Shown here in pieces: positions 34,536 to 44,632 of a stretch of DNA of 64,000 nt (positions within the stretch are counted from its first letter, which is position 1; each line of letters opens with the position of its first letter). The notes under the pieces are model-generated. The model did no database searches, was not told the origin of the DNA, and was given only the letters and a program-made list of their open reading frames with translations. The DNA comes from Petaurus breviceps papuanus (taxonomy: Eukaryota > Chordata > Mammalia > Diprotodontia > Petauridae), in the NCBI GenBank assembly GCA_028583685.1, contig JAMXIF010000049.1:592440-656439 (forward strand). The letters run 5' to 3'. The position numbers and the translations under genes are program-made.

Positions 34536-34745
34536 TAGGGTAAATTTTTCTCTATTCCAGGGTCTCCCAGGTATGGATGAATCTCTTCCTTTAGGCTGTA
34601 GATTGCTCAAATGCAAAAACAGACATTGGGAATTCCTGCACGGGGCTTTACATAATGCAATAGGCGCTAAATAAAAAAACCCAACACCTCCCCCCCAAAA
34701 CAACAAAAAACTGGTGAATTTAATTATAATCCTGAACTCCAAGGT

Positions 34746-34950
34746 GAAGGGTTCTCAACCTGGGGCCCACAGACAGAGACAGGGATACATGGGAGGGGGA
34801 GGGTCTGTGAACTTGGATTAGAGAAAAAAAAATTGATATCTTTATTTTCACTATCCTCTGACCTAAAAGTAACATTTCTTTCAATTATTTAAAGACATTA
34901 TTCTGGGTAGGCAATATCGTCCACCAGACTAGTCACCAAAGGGGTTCAGG
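34746..34950. mobile_element. hAT-type (Charlie-like) non-autonomous element
   Basis: GGTTCTCAACCTGGGGCCCA, GGGTCTGTGAACTTGGATTA, then TATCTTTATTTTCACTATCC, the pattern of old hAT-Charlie elements. The far end is unclear. Confidence 0.6.
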
Positions 34951-34954
34951 ATTG

Positions 34955-35155
34955 AGCTGTCCTTGTCCACTCCTGTTTCCGTGACCCCTCTTGGGGTTTT
35001 CTTGGCAAAGATACTGGAGTGCTTTGCCATTTCCTTCTCCGGTGGCTTAAGGCAAACCCAGGTTAAGTGACTTGTCCAGGGTCACACAGACTTACTAGGG
35101 TCAGAGGTTGCATTTGCACTCAGGTCTTTCGACCCCCTGCGCCATTCAGTCGCCC
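34955..35155 (-). repeat. CORE-SINE (antisense) at the edge of the CpG island
   Basis: CGTGACCCCTCTTGGGGTTT, GTGACTTGTCCAGGGTCACA, CATTCAGTCGCCCG. It lies just upstream of the GC-rich promoter region. Confidence 0.85.
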
Positions 35156-35388
35156 GGACAAGGTCTTTCCAGTTCTGAATGCGCCCACACCCCCTTTTAC
35201 TCTGCTGCCTCCGGTCCCTCCCTCGGGGCCCCCCAGCCCCACTAATTGCTCCCCTGGAGCCCTCGATGCAGCAGTGCGCCCTGCCAGCTGCCGGCTCCGC
35301 CAAGGTCAATGACCCGGGGTTTCCCTCTCCTAGGGAAAGGGTGGGTGGGGTCTGGAGGTGGTGGTGTGTTCCCGGCTTCGGGCCCCTG

Positions 35389-35429
35389 ATTGGCCGCGCC
35401 ACTTAGACCGCGCTCCTGGCCCCGCCCCC
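35389..35429 (+). promoter_or_regulatory. Inverted CCAAT box and GC box
   Basis: CTGATTGGCCG (NF-Y type, ATTGG at 35389-35393) lies about 30 bp before GGCCCCGCCCCC (Sp1 type). There is no TATA box, so transcription would start at several points, probably within 35440-35500. Confidence 0.65.
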
Positions 35430-35454
35430 GGGGCGCCCAGCGGTCCCCCGCCGG

Positions 35455-35650
35455 GACTAGCGGCTCTGGTCGTGCCGCCGCGGGGCAGGATCTGGTCCAA
35501 CCCCTTCCCGGCCGGCGTCGTGGCCCGCCTCTCGGCCAGCGAGGCTAAAGGCGGCGGTTCCGCGTGCCGAGCCCGCTCTCGCCGCTTCTGCTGCTACTCC
35601 GAGGAGCTGGTGCCAGGCGGGCGGGCAGCTCCCTGCATCCCTAGCTCAGG
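35455..35650 (+). other. Probable untranslated first exon
   Basis: The region between the GC box and a consensus donor (CTCAGG|GTAAGG, junction 35650/35651) has no ATG on the plus strand, as expected for a non-coding exon 1. Its 5' boundary is a guess from the promoter motifs. If real, the start codon lies in a later exon; 57827-57959 is the best candidate I see. Confidence 0.6.
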
Positions 35651-35999
35651 GTAAGGCGGCTCTGGGTCGGCCCGGAGCCCGGAGGACTTCCACGTGCCGC
35701 TGCACAGCTGCTTCGCGCGAGAGGAGTGTGTGTCAGTCCCGGGGGCTGGGGGAGACAGCCTGGCTTTCCGGCCCTCCGCGTGGCCTCCCTGCCTGCCTTC
35801 GGGGCCCCTCCCCGTCCCCCCCGCCCGCACGCGCGCTCCCCCCGCCGCCCCCCCCCCCCCCCCCGCCTTCTAGCTCTCCTCCCTGCCTTTTGGTTTTGCC
35901 CCCAGCCCATGCCGACCTTCTGTTCCCACTTCGGTTTTCTGCTGAGCGTCCCTTCCTTCCCCTCCTCACCTCCTTCCCTGGAGCCCCGAGCATTGGGCT

Positions 36000-37904
36000 G
36001 GGACACCAAAGAATTTGGTTTGAGGTCCCCGGCTCTTATCGTGTGACTGGGAAGGACCCTCTGTCGCCTTATCTGTAAAACGGAATGGTTGGACCAGGCG
36101 GCGTCCAAGGGACCTGCTGGCTTAGATGCTTCAAGGTTGAAACTCCGCTTATGGTTCTAGCTTTCACGCCCCCTCCCCCCACTGCTTTCTGGGGGGACTC
36201 TGTGGTCCCTGTCAGGCTGCCATCGGGGGAGGACTTGGGTTTGGGCTGCCTGAGGGTCTCCATCCCCGGCTTTATCACCTAGCAGTTCCCTGGGCACTCT
36301 TATCTGGAGAAGCTTGGGGCATCCTTCAAAGCCTTCCGACTCGAGTGTGGCAAAGTTTGGGAACAGAGTACTAGGGAGTTCCTAGGACTTTAGCGCTAGA
36401 AATGAACTTAGAGCAGCCTGTCCCTTCTCCCGGCTAGGGAAACTGAGGCACTTAGCAAGTCAGAACTAGCGTGCAGATCTCCTGATCGCTGTGACATCCC
36501 TGACCACCTCGCATAGGTCCTTATACATCCCTGATTTGTTAGGGGGCTATCTACTCCAATTCCTTCATTTTGCAGAGGGGAAACTGAGACCCATAGAGGG
36601 ATAGTGGCTTGCCCAGAATCACAGGGGCAGTATAAAATAGCAAGTTAGGTATGTGTCGAGGTGAGTACTTGGACTGGTTTGTCCAGAAAAAAAAGAGTTT
36701 AGGACGAGTCTTGTTGCAGTAGAGGGTAGAAAACAGTGTTAATAGTCAAAAGTTAACTTGTACTTGTGGGTCTGGGTCACTTACTAGTCCAGGTACCCAT
36801 GGGCAGGTAGGAACGCTATGGCCACTGATCATTTTGGAATCTTTCCTCATCAGTAGTGGAGATTACAGTTGAGGGGCCTGCCGGCCTTTCTCACTTCTCC
36901 TCTAAACCTACAAAATGGGCATAAATAAAACCTGTCGATCATGTTGGAAAAACCATTGTAAACCTTAAAAAGCCATCGGAATGACTCCTTTTTCTTAGAG
37001 GCTCTCCCGGCTGGTGGGAGGTGCCCTTTCTCGGTGCTAGCTTGTTACTCCTTGGGGAGGGGAGCTCATGAAAGGCTACGTTGATAGGACAAGATTAAAA
37101 AAAAAAACTCTCACCCTGGGAATGAGAGCTAAGGAACAACAACAGCCCCAGCCCCTGGCATTCAGTCCCAAGAGGCACAAAGAGAAGTGGCCTGAGCCCT
37201 CCCCCTAGATTCAGGTGTTGGGGGAAGTTAATTATAATAGCAGAGATCCTGTTTCAGGATCGCTCAGTAAAACAGCACTGGCTTCCAGTAGCCTTGGGGG
37301 GAGGGGAGGAAAGAGTGGGGAGTGACTGGCTTGTCCCTGGGCTTTCCAAGTTAAGCAAATATTTGATCTGGATTGGGGATCCCTTGGGGCCCTGAAACCT
37401 GGGGCTGTATAGAGCTGCTGGGGTCTGTGAGAGCCTGCTTGGGGGCTCAGGCAGGTTTCTCCCCCAGGCTCAAGTACCCCTTATACCAGGTTGGTAAGGA
37501 GCTAAGCACTCTTCTTCCTTGCCCTGGTTTTTAAAAATCTTCACATTTGGAGGATTTTTGAGGTAGGGCAAGGAGAATGAATTCTAGAACCAAAGATTGT
37601 GAGAGGTGAAAGGGCTAGCAGAACAGAGAATATCCTAGCAAAAGGAACCTTAGAACATGGGATGTTAGAGCTGAAAAGTACCTGTGAGATTGCCAGGGCC
37701 TAAAGTGAGGCCAGTTCCGGGAATTCCTCTGGAGACAGGAGAGAGTAGGGTGAGGAGGGACCCAGTTTCAGAGTTTCATCAGCTCTAGTAATTTGAATGG
37801 GTTTTTACATCATTTGCCTAGATCAGTATGTCTAGATAATTTCTACAAACCTTTTTGAGGTCCTAGGCTGAGCGCTTAGTATCTAATGACTCCCCAGTGG
37901 GAAA
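36000..37904 (+). other. Start of putative intron 1; mostly unassigned
   Basis: GC content falls gradually. MIR fragments (antisense) are at 36410-36500 (CTAGGGAAACTGAGGCACTT) and 36530-36655 (TTTTGCAGAGGGGAAACTGA, TGGCTTGCCCAGAATCACAG). The rest shows no exon or repeat I can support. Confidence 0.5.
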
Positions 37905-38145
37905 GAATCATTCTAAAAAATAAATTTTATTGATATCTTTTGGTTTTTAAAAAAATTACCTAATTTTCCCATCCCAGAGTACCAAACTTTATAACAAAGA
38001 ATTTTTTAAAAAAATGAAAAAAAATCAGCAAAACAAGTTGGGAAACATTTTTTAAAAATCTTATGATATATGCAGCATTCCACATGGGTGGGACCCCTAC
38101 CTCAGCAAAGGAGTAGGAAGAAGTATCTGTCAACTCCTGTTAAGT
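37905..38145 (-). mobile_element. L1 3' UTR fragment (antisense)
   Basis: TAAATTTTATTGATATCTTT, CTAATTTTCCCATCCCAGAG and TTATAACAAAGAATTTTT match the reversed marsupial L1 3' UTR. Confidence 0.7.
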
Positions 38146-38186
38146 ATGCACTGGGGATACAAAAATAGGCTAGAGACAGTCCTTTC

Positions 38187-38346
38187 TTTTTTTTTTTTTT
38201 TAAAGCAATCGGGGTTAAGTAACTTGCTCAAGGTTACATGGCTAGTTATTTCTGGGTGTGGTGCTGAGTATGTGAGCCTGGATTTGATGCAGGTCATCCC
38301 GACACTGGAGCCAGTGCTCTTACTCGCTGAGCCACCTGGCCGCCCC
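38187..38346 (-). repeat. Short tRNA-derived SINE, CACCCAGAAACACCTGG subfamily
   Basis: Poly(T), AAGCAATCGGGGTTAAGTAA, a TTATTTCTGGGTGTGG variant of the diagnostic segment, ending CCACCTGGCCGCCCC. Perfect 16-bp target duplication TAGAGACAGTCCTTTC at 38171-38186 and 38347-38362. Confidence 0.93.
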
Positions 38347-38514
38347 TAGAGACAGTCCTTTCAAGGAGCTATCTTACGGCTTCTTCTCATCTGGCTTCTT
38401 GGGATTGACTTTAGTAATTTTGCAACATTAGAATTTGGTCATTTGGTTATTTATAGTTACATGGCCTTTTTTTTTGTTCTTCAGTTGTATGAATCTCTGT
38501 ATTATACTAATTTC

Positions 38515-38720
38515 TTTTTGTTCAGTCATTTCAGTTGTATCAGAGTTGGCAAAGATACTGGAGTGGTTTGCCATTTCCTTCTCCAGTTCATTTGCCAAAT
38601 GAGGAAACTGAGTCGAATGGGGTTAAGTGACTTGCCCAGGGTCACACAGCTATTGTCTGAGAGCCAGATTTGAACCCAGGTCTTCCTGACTCTAGGCCTG
38701 GCACTCTGTCCACTGCCCTC
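38515..38720 (-). repeat. CORE-SINE (antisense)
   Basis: TTTTTGTTCAGTCATTTCAG, GGTTAAGTGACTTGCCCAGG, CTCTAGGCCTGGCACTCTGT. Confidence 0.88.
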
Positions 38721-39055
38721 TGGAACTTTTAGTAGGTTAGTTAAGCTGAACTGTGCAGAAGAATAATGTAGCTTGGAGCCTGGTGATGAAGGATTCTACG
38801 TGCCAAAGAAATGGGCTCATATTTTATCCAGGAGGGAAGAAGCAGTCAGGGGAGTTTCTTGATCCTTCTTCCCACCCCAAAGAGGCAGGTGGAAGGGGTT
38901 TTGGGGATCAGCTGGGTTGGGATGAGTAAGAACAGTTCCAGGTATTCGGACCCTGGAGTCCCCTTATGATGCTTCGAGGTGATTCATCTTTAGAAAGATA
39001 AATCTGAAAGGCTTCTCAAAGGGTGTGTTTCCAGCTCAATCAATTTAAATGGTTA
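38720..39055. other. Unassigned; faint L2-like antisense pattern
   Basis: GGATTCTACGTGCCAAAG and TTTATCCAGGAGGGAAGA faintly recall reversed L2. No gene signal. Confidence 0.35.
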
Positions 39056-39260
39056 AACATAACAATTATAATAATAGCATTTTATATAGCGTATTAAATC
39101 CAAGTGCTTTATATAACTTTTCTCATCTGAGCCTTAAAAAGTTGGTACTATAGCATTATTATGCTTATTTTATAGATGAGGAAATGGGGGTTCAGAGAGG
39201 TAAATTAACTTGTCCTTGTTCATTCTGAGTCTTTCAGGCTGGGTCTTTCTGAGACCTTTT
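39055..39260 (-). repeat. MIR (antisense)
   Basis: ACAATTATAATAATAGCATT, TTTTATAGATGAGGAAATGG, AAATTAACTTGTCCTTG. Confidence 0.75.
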
Positions 39261-39349
39261 CTGTCTTTCTCCCTCTACCACTTGGAATGGGGGAAGCTGG
39301 GTACCTTCTAGCAAAGAAGCTAGTGGCTGAGTGCACTAGCAGCAGGGGA

Positions 39350-39670
39350 GTGGGGGTCCCAGAATCATAGCATTTCAGAGTTGGAAGGCCATCTAGTCCA
39401 GGGGTGGGGAACCTTTGGGCAAGGAGCCACACTTGAGGACCTAAAGGGCCACATGTGGCCTGGAGGACGAAGGTTCCCCACCCCTGATCTAGTCCAACAC
39501 ATTTCTAGAAGAAAGTCTTTGTAACATTCCAGGAAGTGGCCAGTCATCCAACCTTTGCTTGGAGATCTCCACTGAGGAGCCTTGTACCTCACTTGGCTGG
39601 ACTTGCCCTCAGGCCCTGGGGTCAGCTCGAATTGTTGGGTAGCTTTTTTCTTGAATGAACCCTAAATCAG
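39350..39670 (-). repeat. CR1/L3-type LINE fragment (antisense), carrying a hAT element
   Basis: CCCAGAATCATAGCATTTCA, GAGTTGGAAGGCCATCTAGT, then after the hAT insert CCAACACATTTCTAGAAG, CCAACCTTTGCTTGGAGATC and TCGAATTGTTGGGTAGC. Confidence 0.72.
39399..39486. mobile_element. 88-bp hAT-type miniature element with perfect 8-bp TSD
   Basis: CAGGGGTGGGGAACCTTTGG and its near-complement ending GGTTCCCCACCCCTG form the termini. The flanks carry ATCTAGTC at 39391-39398 and 39487-39494, an exact 8-bp duplication as hAT transposases make. No coding capacity. Same family as 24576 and 25435. Confidence 0.94.
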
Positions 39671-40085
39671 TCCTCATGCCAGTTTCCAGTCATTACTCCA
39701 GGTTCTGACCTCAGGAGCCAAAGAGTTAAGTTTACATCATCTGGGTCATTGCCTTCCTGTCTGAAGCCTTTTCCAGTTTACAGAACTATTTCAGAAAGTT
39801 CATTGCTCTTCCTCAGGCCTTTCTTTTTGAATGTCCTTATCAGGGTTCATATTAAAAACAGGGGGAAGAGAGGGAAGGGGGAGGGGTGCAAGTGAGTTAG
39901 AGGGTAGCCTGGTTGGGGAAAGGGGGAACTGCTTGTGTGCCTGCAGGTTTCTTTATCTAGGGGCTTCCCTCACCTCCTCATAGGCTCTTTGCCTTCCCAG
40001 AAGATATGGAAAGAAACCTGGAATATCCCTTTTGGGGTATAAAACAAACTGATAGGAGAGGTATGATAGATGGCTAAAGACCATA
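39670..40085. other. Unassigned, no gene seen
   Basis: Contains a purine-rich patch (39855-39890). No exon or repeat call. Confidence 0.4.
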
Positions 40086-40215
40086 TATCTAGCCTAATTA
40101 CACCTTTCCCTATTTTACAGATTGAGAAACTACAGCCCAAAGAGAAAAGTCAATTTGCCCAAGGTAATACAGTAAGTCAGTAACAGTGTCACTCAGAATG
40201 ACTGCATATTGGGGC
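40085..40215 (-). repeat. MIR3-like fragment (antisense)
   Basis: CCTATTTTACAGATTGAGAA, CAATTTGCCCAAGGTAATAC. Confidence 0.65.
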
Positions 40216-40349
40216 CTCCCCTTCCCCCATAGGGGCCAATTTATCATTTTTTCCTGTAGTGAGAGCCTCAGAAATTTGTCCAGGAGTTTTCAGTCTTCCT
40301 TGATCAAAGAGTAGAAATCCCTGCATCCCTTAGGCATTTCCTGAAGCTT

Positions 40350-40590
40350 ATGTTATGGATACTGTGCCAAACTTGGAGTCAGGAAAACCTGAGTTTAGAT
40401 CATGCCACAGACACTTAATAGCTCTGTGACCCTGGGCAAATCACTTAATGGCCATCTGCCTCAGATACCTGATCTGTAAAATGAGGATAAGGGAACTTAA
40501 CTCAATGGGGATGTTGTGGAAATCTCCTTAGACAGGTGTGTAAAGCACTTTAAAGACCTTAAAGCATTCTATAAATGTTAGTTATCATGT
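40350..40590 (+). repeat. MIR, full length
   Basis: TTGGAGTCAGGAAAACCTGA, GCTCTGTGACCCTGGGCAAA, TAAAGCATTCTATAAATGTT. Confidence 0.85.
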
Positions 40591-40834
40591 AAAACTGCAA
40601 AGTGGGGGCCAGGGAGAGGGTGTAGTTTTCCCTGTACTTTGCTCAGAAGGAAGCTATGCATATGTTTAGAGTGCTGGGCAAATGCCCATTAGGTAGTTAC
40701 ACAACATTCCTTCTGTCTGCGTTGGGGAGGGGTCTGTGTCCCTAAAGCCCCTGGGAGTTGTACCTTTTCCCCAGTCAGGAAAAGAGGTAGAGAATGACTG
40801 TTGCAGTAATGACAGAGCTCACTCTTTAGAACAA

Positions 40835-41040
40835 AAATTCTTAGCCATTTTGTGCGTCCTGGACCCCTTTGGCTGTCAGTCTGGTTAAGTCTATAGACCC
40901 CTTCTCAGAGTAAATGTTTTTAAATGAATTAAAAAAAAAAACAAACAAAAAACCCAAGCTGGATTACAAAGGAAATCAATCTCTTGATTTTCAAGATAGT
41001 TTATAAAACAAGTTCATGAACCTCCAACTTAAAGCCTTCC
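40835..41040. mobile_element. hAT-type (Charlie-like) non-autonomous element
   Basis: AAAATTCTTAGCCATTTTGT, CTGGACCCCTTTGGCTGTCA, TATAGACCCCTTCTCAGAGT, then GGATTACAAAGGAAATCAAT and a reversed end near CATGAACCTCCAACTTAAAG. Confidence 0.6.
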
Positions 41041-41069
41041 TTTAGAGCTGGCCTGCCTTAGTTATCTGA

Positions 41070-41345
41070 GAGTCAGTTGATGCTTGAGTTTGAATCTTGT
41101 CTCCAAAACTCACTAGTTCTGGATCCCTTGACTGAGCTTACTGCTGTGAGCCTCAGTTGATCCATCTGTAAAATGGGAGTGATAATCCCTGCCCTGTGAT
41201 GGAGTACAGGGTGATGAGGAATGTGGGAATGGGATCCCATGATTTCTAGCTGTAAGGACCTTAGAGATGATTGAATCTGGCCCCTTCCCTTCACACAGGA
41301 GATTTAGAGGGCAGAGTTGGAATCCAAATCCATATCCTGGGGGAC
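41070..41345. repeat. MIR fragment (+) followed by MIR3 fragment (-)
   Basis: 41070-41215: TTTGAATCTTGTCTCCAAAA, GATCCATCTGTAAAATGGGA. 41250-41345: GACCTTAGAGATGATTGAAT, GAGTTGGAATCCAAATCC. Confidence 0.6.
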
Positions 41346-41639
41346 CCCCTCACTCTATACAATGGCCTTTCCTCTTAGAACAGCCTGGTGTATCAAGAGG
41401 GGAGGTTTTTAGAATCCTCTTGAGTTGTGTTAATGTCAGCCACTGTCATGCTTGACAACTCCCATTTCTTTTACCCATGCCCTTCCTTGCCACTTCATCC
41501 AATATGGTTTCTGTTCAAGTCTTTCTCTAGTCCTGATACAGAGGAACCACCCCAAAATGTACTGGCTATTTTAATATTTAGGTGCAGCATTTACCTGCAA
41601 TTTAATACATTTAATATTTAGGCACAACATTTACCTGTA

Positions 41640-41760
41640 ATCCAAGGCCCATGGAGGCTAAGTGAATCGCCCATGGTCACACAAACAGTAAGCATCAGAG
41701 GTGGGATTTGAATCCAGGTGGTCCGTCTTTAAACACAGTTATTGTATTCAGCTGCTTCTT
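41640..41760 (-). repeat. MIR fragment (antisense)
   Basis: CGCCCATGGTCACACAAACA, GGTGGGATTTGAATCCAGGT. Preceded by a short local duplication of TTTAATATTTAGG(T/C)(G/A)CA(G/A)CATTTACCTG. Confidence 0.7.
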
Positions 41761-42830
41761 GTCAGACCCTCAGTTTCTTTCCCATAGCTTTTCCCTTGTA
41801 AGTTGGTATCAGGCTATTATTGCCTACTTACACAGACCATGTGATCCTTGTTTCCCTTTGGCAATTATTTACTTCATAAAATAAATAAGACTGTGACTGT
41901 CCAGAAGGCAGGGGCTGAAATAGCCAGAGGAGTGAATTCAGACTTTTGGAGAGACCACGGGGGAAGTTGGATACATTAGACAGGACCAGCCCTGAGACTT
42001 ACATACTCACACCCCCAGGTCAGTCTGGGGAGAAGGTGGGTTGGCTCAGCCTGGGAAGCCTGCTGTCTATTCTGCTTTGGGACCCCTTTAGATCTCTGGA
42101 AGAGGAAACTTGTGACTCATGACATGTGTGAATGCAGATTCTTCCATGGCTGGTTATTGCTCTCTGAAACTTTGCTCCTCGGAGACCCAGGGTTACCGAA
42201 TTTCCTTGGGAACATTAGCAGCCTGCTTGCCGTGTAGATTGGCTGAGCCGTTGGCCTTATCTGACCCTCCATAATCAGAGAGCTGGGAAAGAAGACATCC
42301 AAGGGAATTTGGTCTGACTGATAATCCTTCTCTTGCCTCACTGATAAAACTTCCCAATGACTTATGCCTAACCAGAACTCACTGCCTCCACAAGCAGCCT
42401 GTAATTGTTGAGTGGATTTTCCTTATCTGAGACCAAAATCATCCCTCTTTCCTGGGCTTCTCTTGGTGCCTCTTGGGGCCAAACAGAACAAGTCTAACTC
42501 CTCTTTCTAGGCCTGTGGATGACCACATTGCTATTTGCCAAAGGCTTTCTTTGGGTAGTTCAGAGAAGGCATTAAAGGAAGAAGTTTGCAACAAATATTT
42601 GATGGATAGCTTTCAAAACCCAGGAAACAGTGAGAACCCAGCCTGTTGCTTGTTTGGGTCTCTGCCAGTATGTCATGCTTGGCAAAGATCTTGTGGTTAA
42701 ATCCACAATCCTTTCCACCCTTGGTCATCTCTTGAGCTGTGGCTACTTCCTGTTCTCTCAGTAGGAGACTTGTATTTCACAGGAAGCATAAAGTTCAATT
42801 TACTTCATAATGTTGTGGTTCACAGGTTGA
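41760..42830. other. About 1 kb of repeat-free DNA with a GATA-motif cluster
   Basis: No interspersed repeat recognised. GATA-type sites lie at 42257-42262 (TTATCT), 42320-42324 (GATAA), 42343-42347 (GATAA) and 42423-42428 (TTATCT), with an AP-1-like TGTGACTCATGAC near 42110. In intron 1 of the putative gene this could be an enhancer, but short motifs alone are weak evidence. Confidence 0.3.
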
Positions 42831-42985
42831 GAGATTCGTAGTCAGAAGGGATCTTGACAAGAAAATCTTATCCAACCCATTCCTGTTACAGATGAAGTCC
42901 AGAGGGGAGAAGTGCCTGCTTTAGGTCTTGGAAGCAGTCAGATTGGGACCCAGGCCCACTGGCTCCAGAGCCCCATGCTCTCTCA
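42830..42985 (-). repeat. MIR3-like element (antisense)
   Basis: AGTCAGAAGGGATCTTGAC, CCTGTTACAGATGAAGTCCA, GATTGGGACCCAGGCCC. Confidence 0.6.
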
Positions 42986-43009
42986 CTTTATCAGAATTTC
43001 TTATTCATT

Positions 43010-43200
43010 ATTATTGAACAGGCATTAGTAAGAGCTTGTTGTGTACCAGATGCTGTGCTGTACACACAAAGACAGAAATGCGAACAATCTCTGCCCTAAG
43101 GGGAGCTTACATTCTGTTGGAAGGAAACCATCATGAACATAGGAAAGGAAATGCAAAGCATATGTAATGAGAATCTGGCCCTATGTTCACTTTGTTAAGA
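43010..43200 (-). repeat. L2 3' end (antisense)
   Basis: GTGTACCAGATGCTGTGCTG, CTCTGCCCTAAGGGGAGCTT. Confidence 0.7.
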
Positions 43201-43483
43201 TGGCATCATCTGTGTGGAGGACACCACCCTGGCAGACTCATAGACATGTGCCAAGAGCTCCTTTTCTACCCCTTCTCCTTGGCTCCTATCCCTGAGATGC
43301 CTTTGGCCACTTTCTCCTCTTTCATCCATCTCACATGAGCCTTGCCAAGGCAAAGTCATCTTTGTGCATAAAGGAAAGGTTGTGCCCTCTCTTGTTACCA
43401 CATTCTCATGTATCTCATTCTCTGTCTACTGCCTATGAATATTCCCAAATTTCCTGCCTCTTCCCCAAAACCCTTACTGGCTC
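43200..43483. other. Flank of ERV-B; no feature recognised
   Basis: Unassigned; no gene signal. Confidence 0.4.
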
Positions 43484-44025
43484 TGATGGGGTACCTGGGG
43501 TCTAGGTCAAACCAACTTTTAAAACCAGTCTGTGAAGTTGTAACTGCAATTTGTCCTTTCCCACCCTTGAGCTCTGCCCCTTCTCCCTATCCCACACTCC
43601 TCCTAGGCAACACCCTGTGACCCCTTTGTTCTTAATCTCTTCATTTCTTCTGGGCCTGGCCCACACCCTCCTTTGTCCTTGCCTTTTGTCTCCTTCGACC
43701 TGGCCCAAATATTATCTAAACTATCTATTCACATGCTCCTCTTGGTCAGCTCTGACCTTTGTCTATGCACTGAGGCCCCTCCCATCTGCTCAGCCCTGAC
43801 AATGGCAGCCCTACTCTTTAAAGGTAAAAGCATGTACCCCTCTCACTTGCAGGTCCCCTAAAGGACTCTTGCCCACTTATCATAGAAGCATAACAATAAA
43901 CTTCTACAACTCTCACTCCAATTAAGCCTGAGACCTTGAATTCTTTCCAGATGATATTGCAGGTTTTCTGGTCGTAGATAAGATCATAATTCCTGCTGAA
44001 CCTATTGGGATCCTGTCCCCCATCA
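43484..44025 (+). repeat. ERV-B 5' LTR
   Basis: Begins TGATGGGGTACCTG and ends TGTCCCCCATCA, with a TTTAAA region near 43816 and an AATAAA signal near 43896. About 542 bp. Confidence 0.93.
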
Positions 44026-44028
44026 TTT

Positions 44029-44046
44029 TGGTGAGCCAGCCAGGAG
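44029..44046 (+). other. Retroviral primer-binding site, tRNA-Arg type
   Basis: Three bases after the LTR end lies TGGTGAGCCAGCCAGGAG. The complement of the 3' end of vertebrate tRNA-Arg(ACG), recalled as CTCCTGGCTGGCTCGCCA, is TGGCGAGCCAGCCAGGAG: 17 of 18 positions agree. This fixes the 5' LTR edge and places the family among arginine-primed class I elements. Confidence 0.85.
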
Positions 44047-44593
44047 AATCTGTGGTCTCAAGCTTTCTTGGAGTTCCAGTAAGCTCCTTTACCTCCTCCC
44101 TCTCATCCTATATTCAGGTTCATTCAAGCACCTAGGAAGGCTTGATTGGACGATTCTGGTCTATTTTTTAATAGACCCGGGACACATCCTGCATGGATGG
44201 GGGACGCCCTGTCTAGGGACAAGTGTCTCAGTGTCTAAAAAAATATACACATACATTTTTTTAGGCAAGGCTTTTCACGTGAGATGTCACAGAAAAGCAG
44301 ACGACTAAAAGTGATTCTGACTGGGGAGTTGGGAAAGGATGAGTCAGTCTCCCTCTGTACCCTGAGAGACTCACCCCTAAGATATCTTTTGTACAACTGA
44401 AAAACACTCTGTCTTCAAGACCTCAAGTAGAAAGGATGGGCCGGTTTCCCCCTACACTTGGGGGTCTGTGCCTAGGCTATCTCAAAGCAATCTTACCTGG
44501 CCCCAATTGGCATCTATCTGAGGGCCAAGAAAATGTGATTTGTGCCGAGGGTTCCAGAAATCCTCTGTGAGCTTTTGAATCTTCCTGTCAGCT

Positions 44594-44632
44594 TCTCTCT
44601 CTCTGTCTCTCTCTCTCTCTGTCTCTCTCTGT
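44594..44632 (+). repeat. (CT)n tract in ERV-B
   Basis: Interrupted TC repeats at the position matching 13540 in ERV-A. Confidence 0.9.

Larger units (their letters stand above)
35155..36000 (+). promoter_or_regulatory. CpG island promoter
   Basis: Abrupt change from A/T-rich repeats to GC-rich, CpG-rich DNA free of transposons, the mark of a germline-unmethylated promoter. It contains an inverted CCAAT box (ATTGG, 35389-35393), a GC box (GGCCCCGCCCCC, 35418-35429) and another GC-rich run near 35500. A C17 run lies at 35848-35864. The strong splice donor at 35651 orients it to the plus strand. Activity in the other direction cannot be excluded. Long frames on both strands here (for example 35641-36108 minus) reflect GC bias. 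Confidence 0.85.

Noticed and set aside
35641-36108. 155-codon minus-strand open frame and 106-116-codon plus-strand frames in the CpG island
   Set aside because: GC-rich DNA has few stop codons; the frames overlap on both strands, are low-complexity (R/G/P runs) and lack splice or start context.
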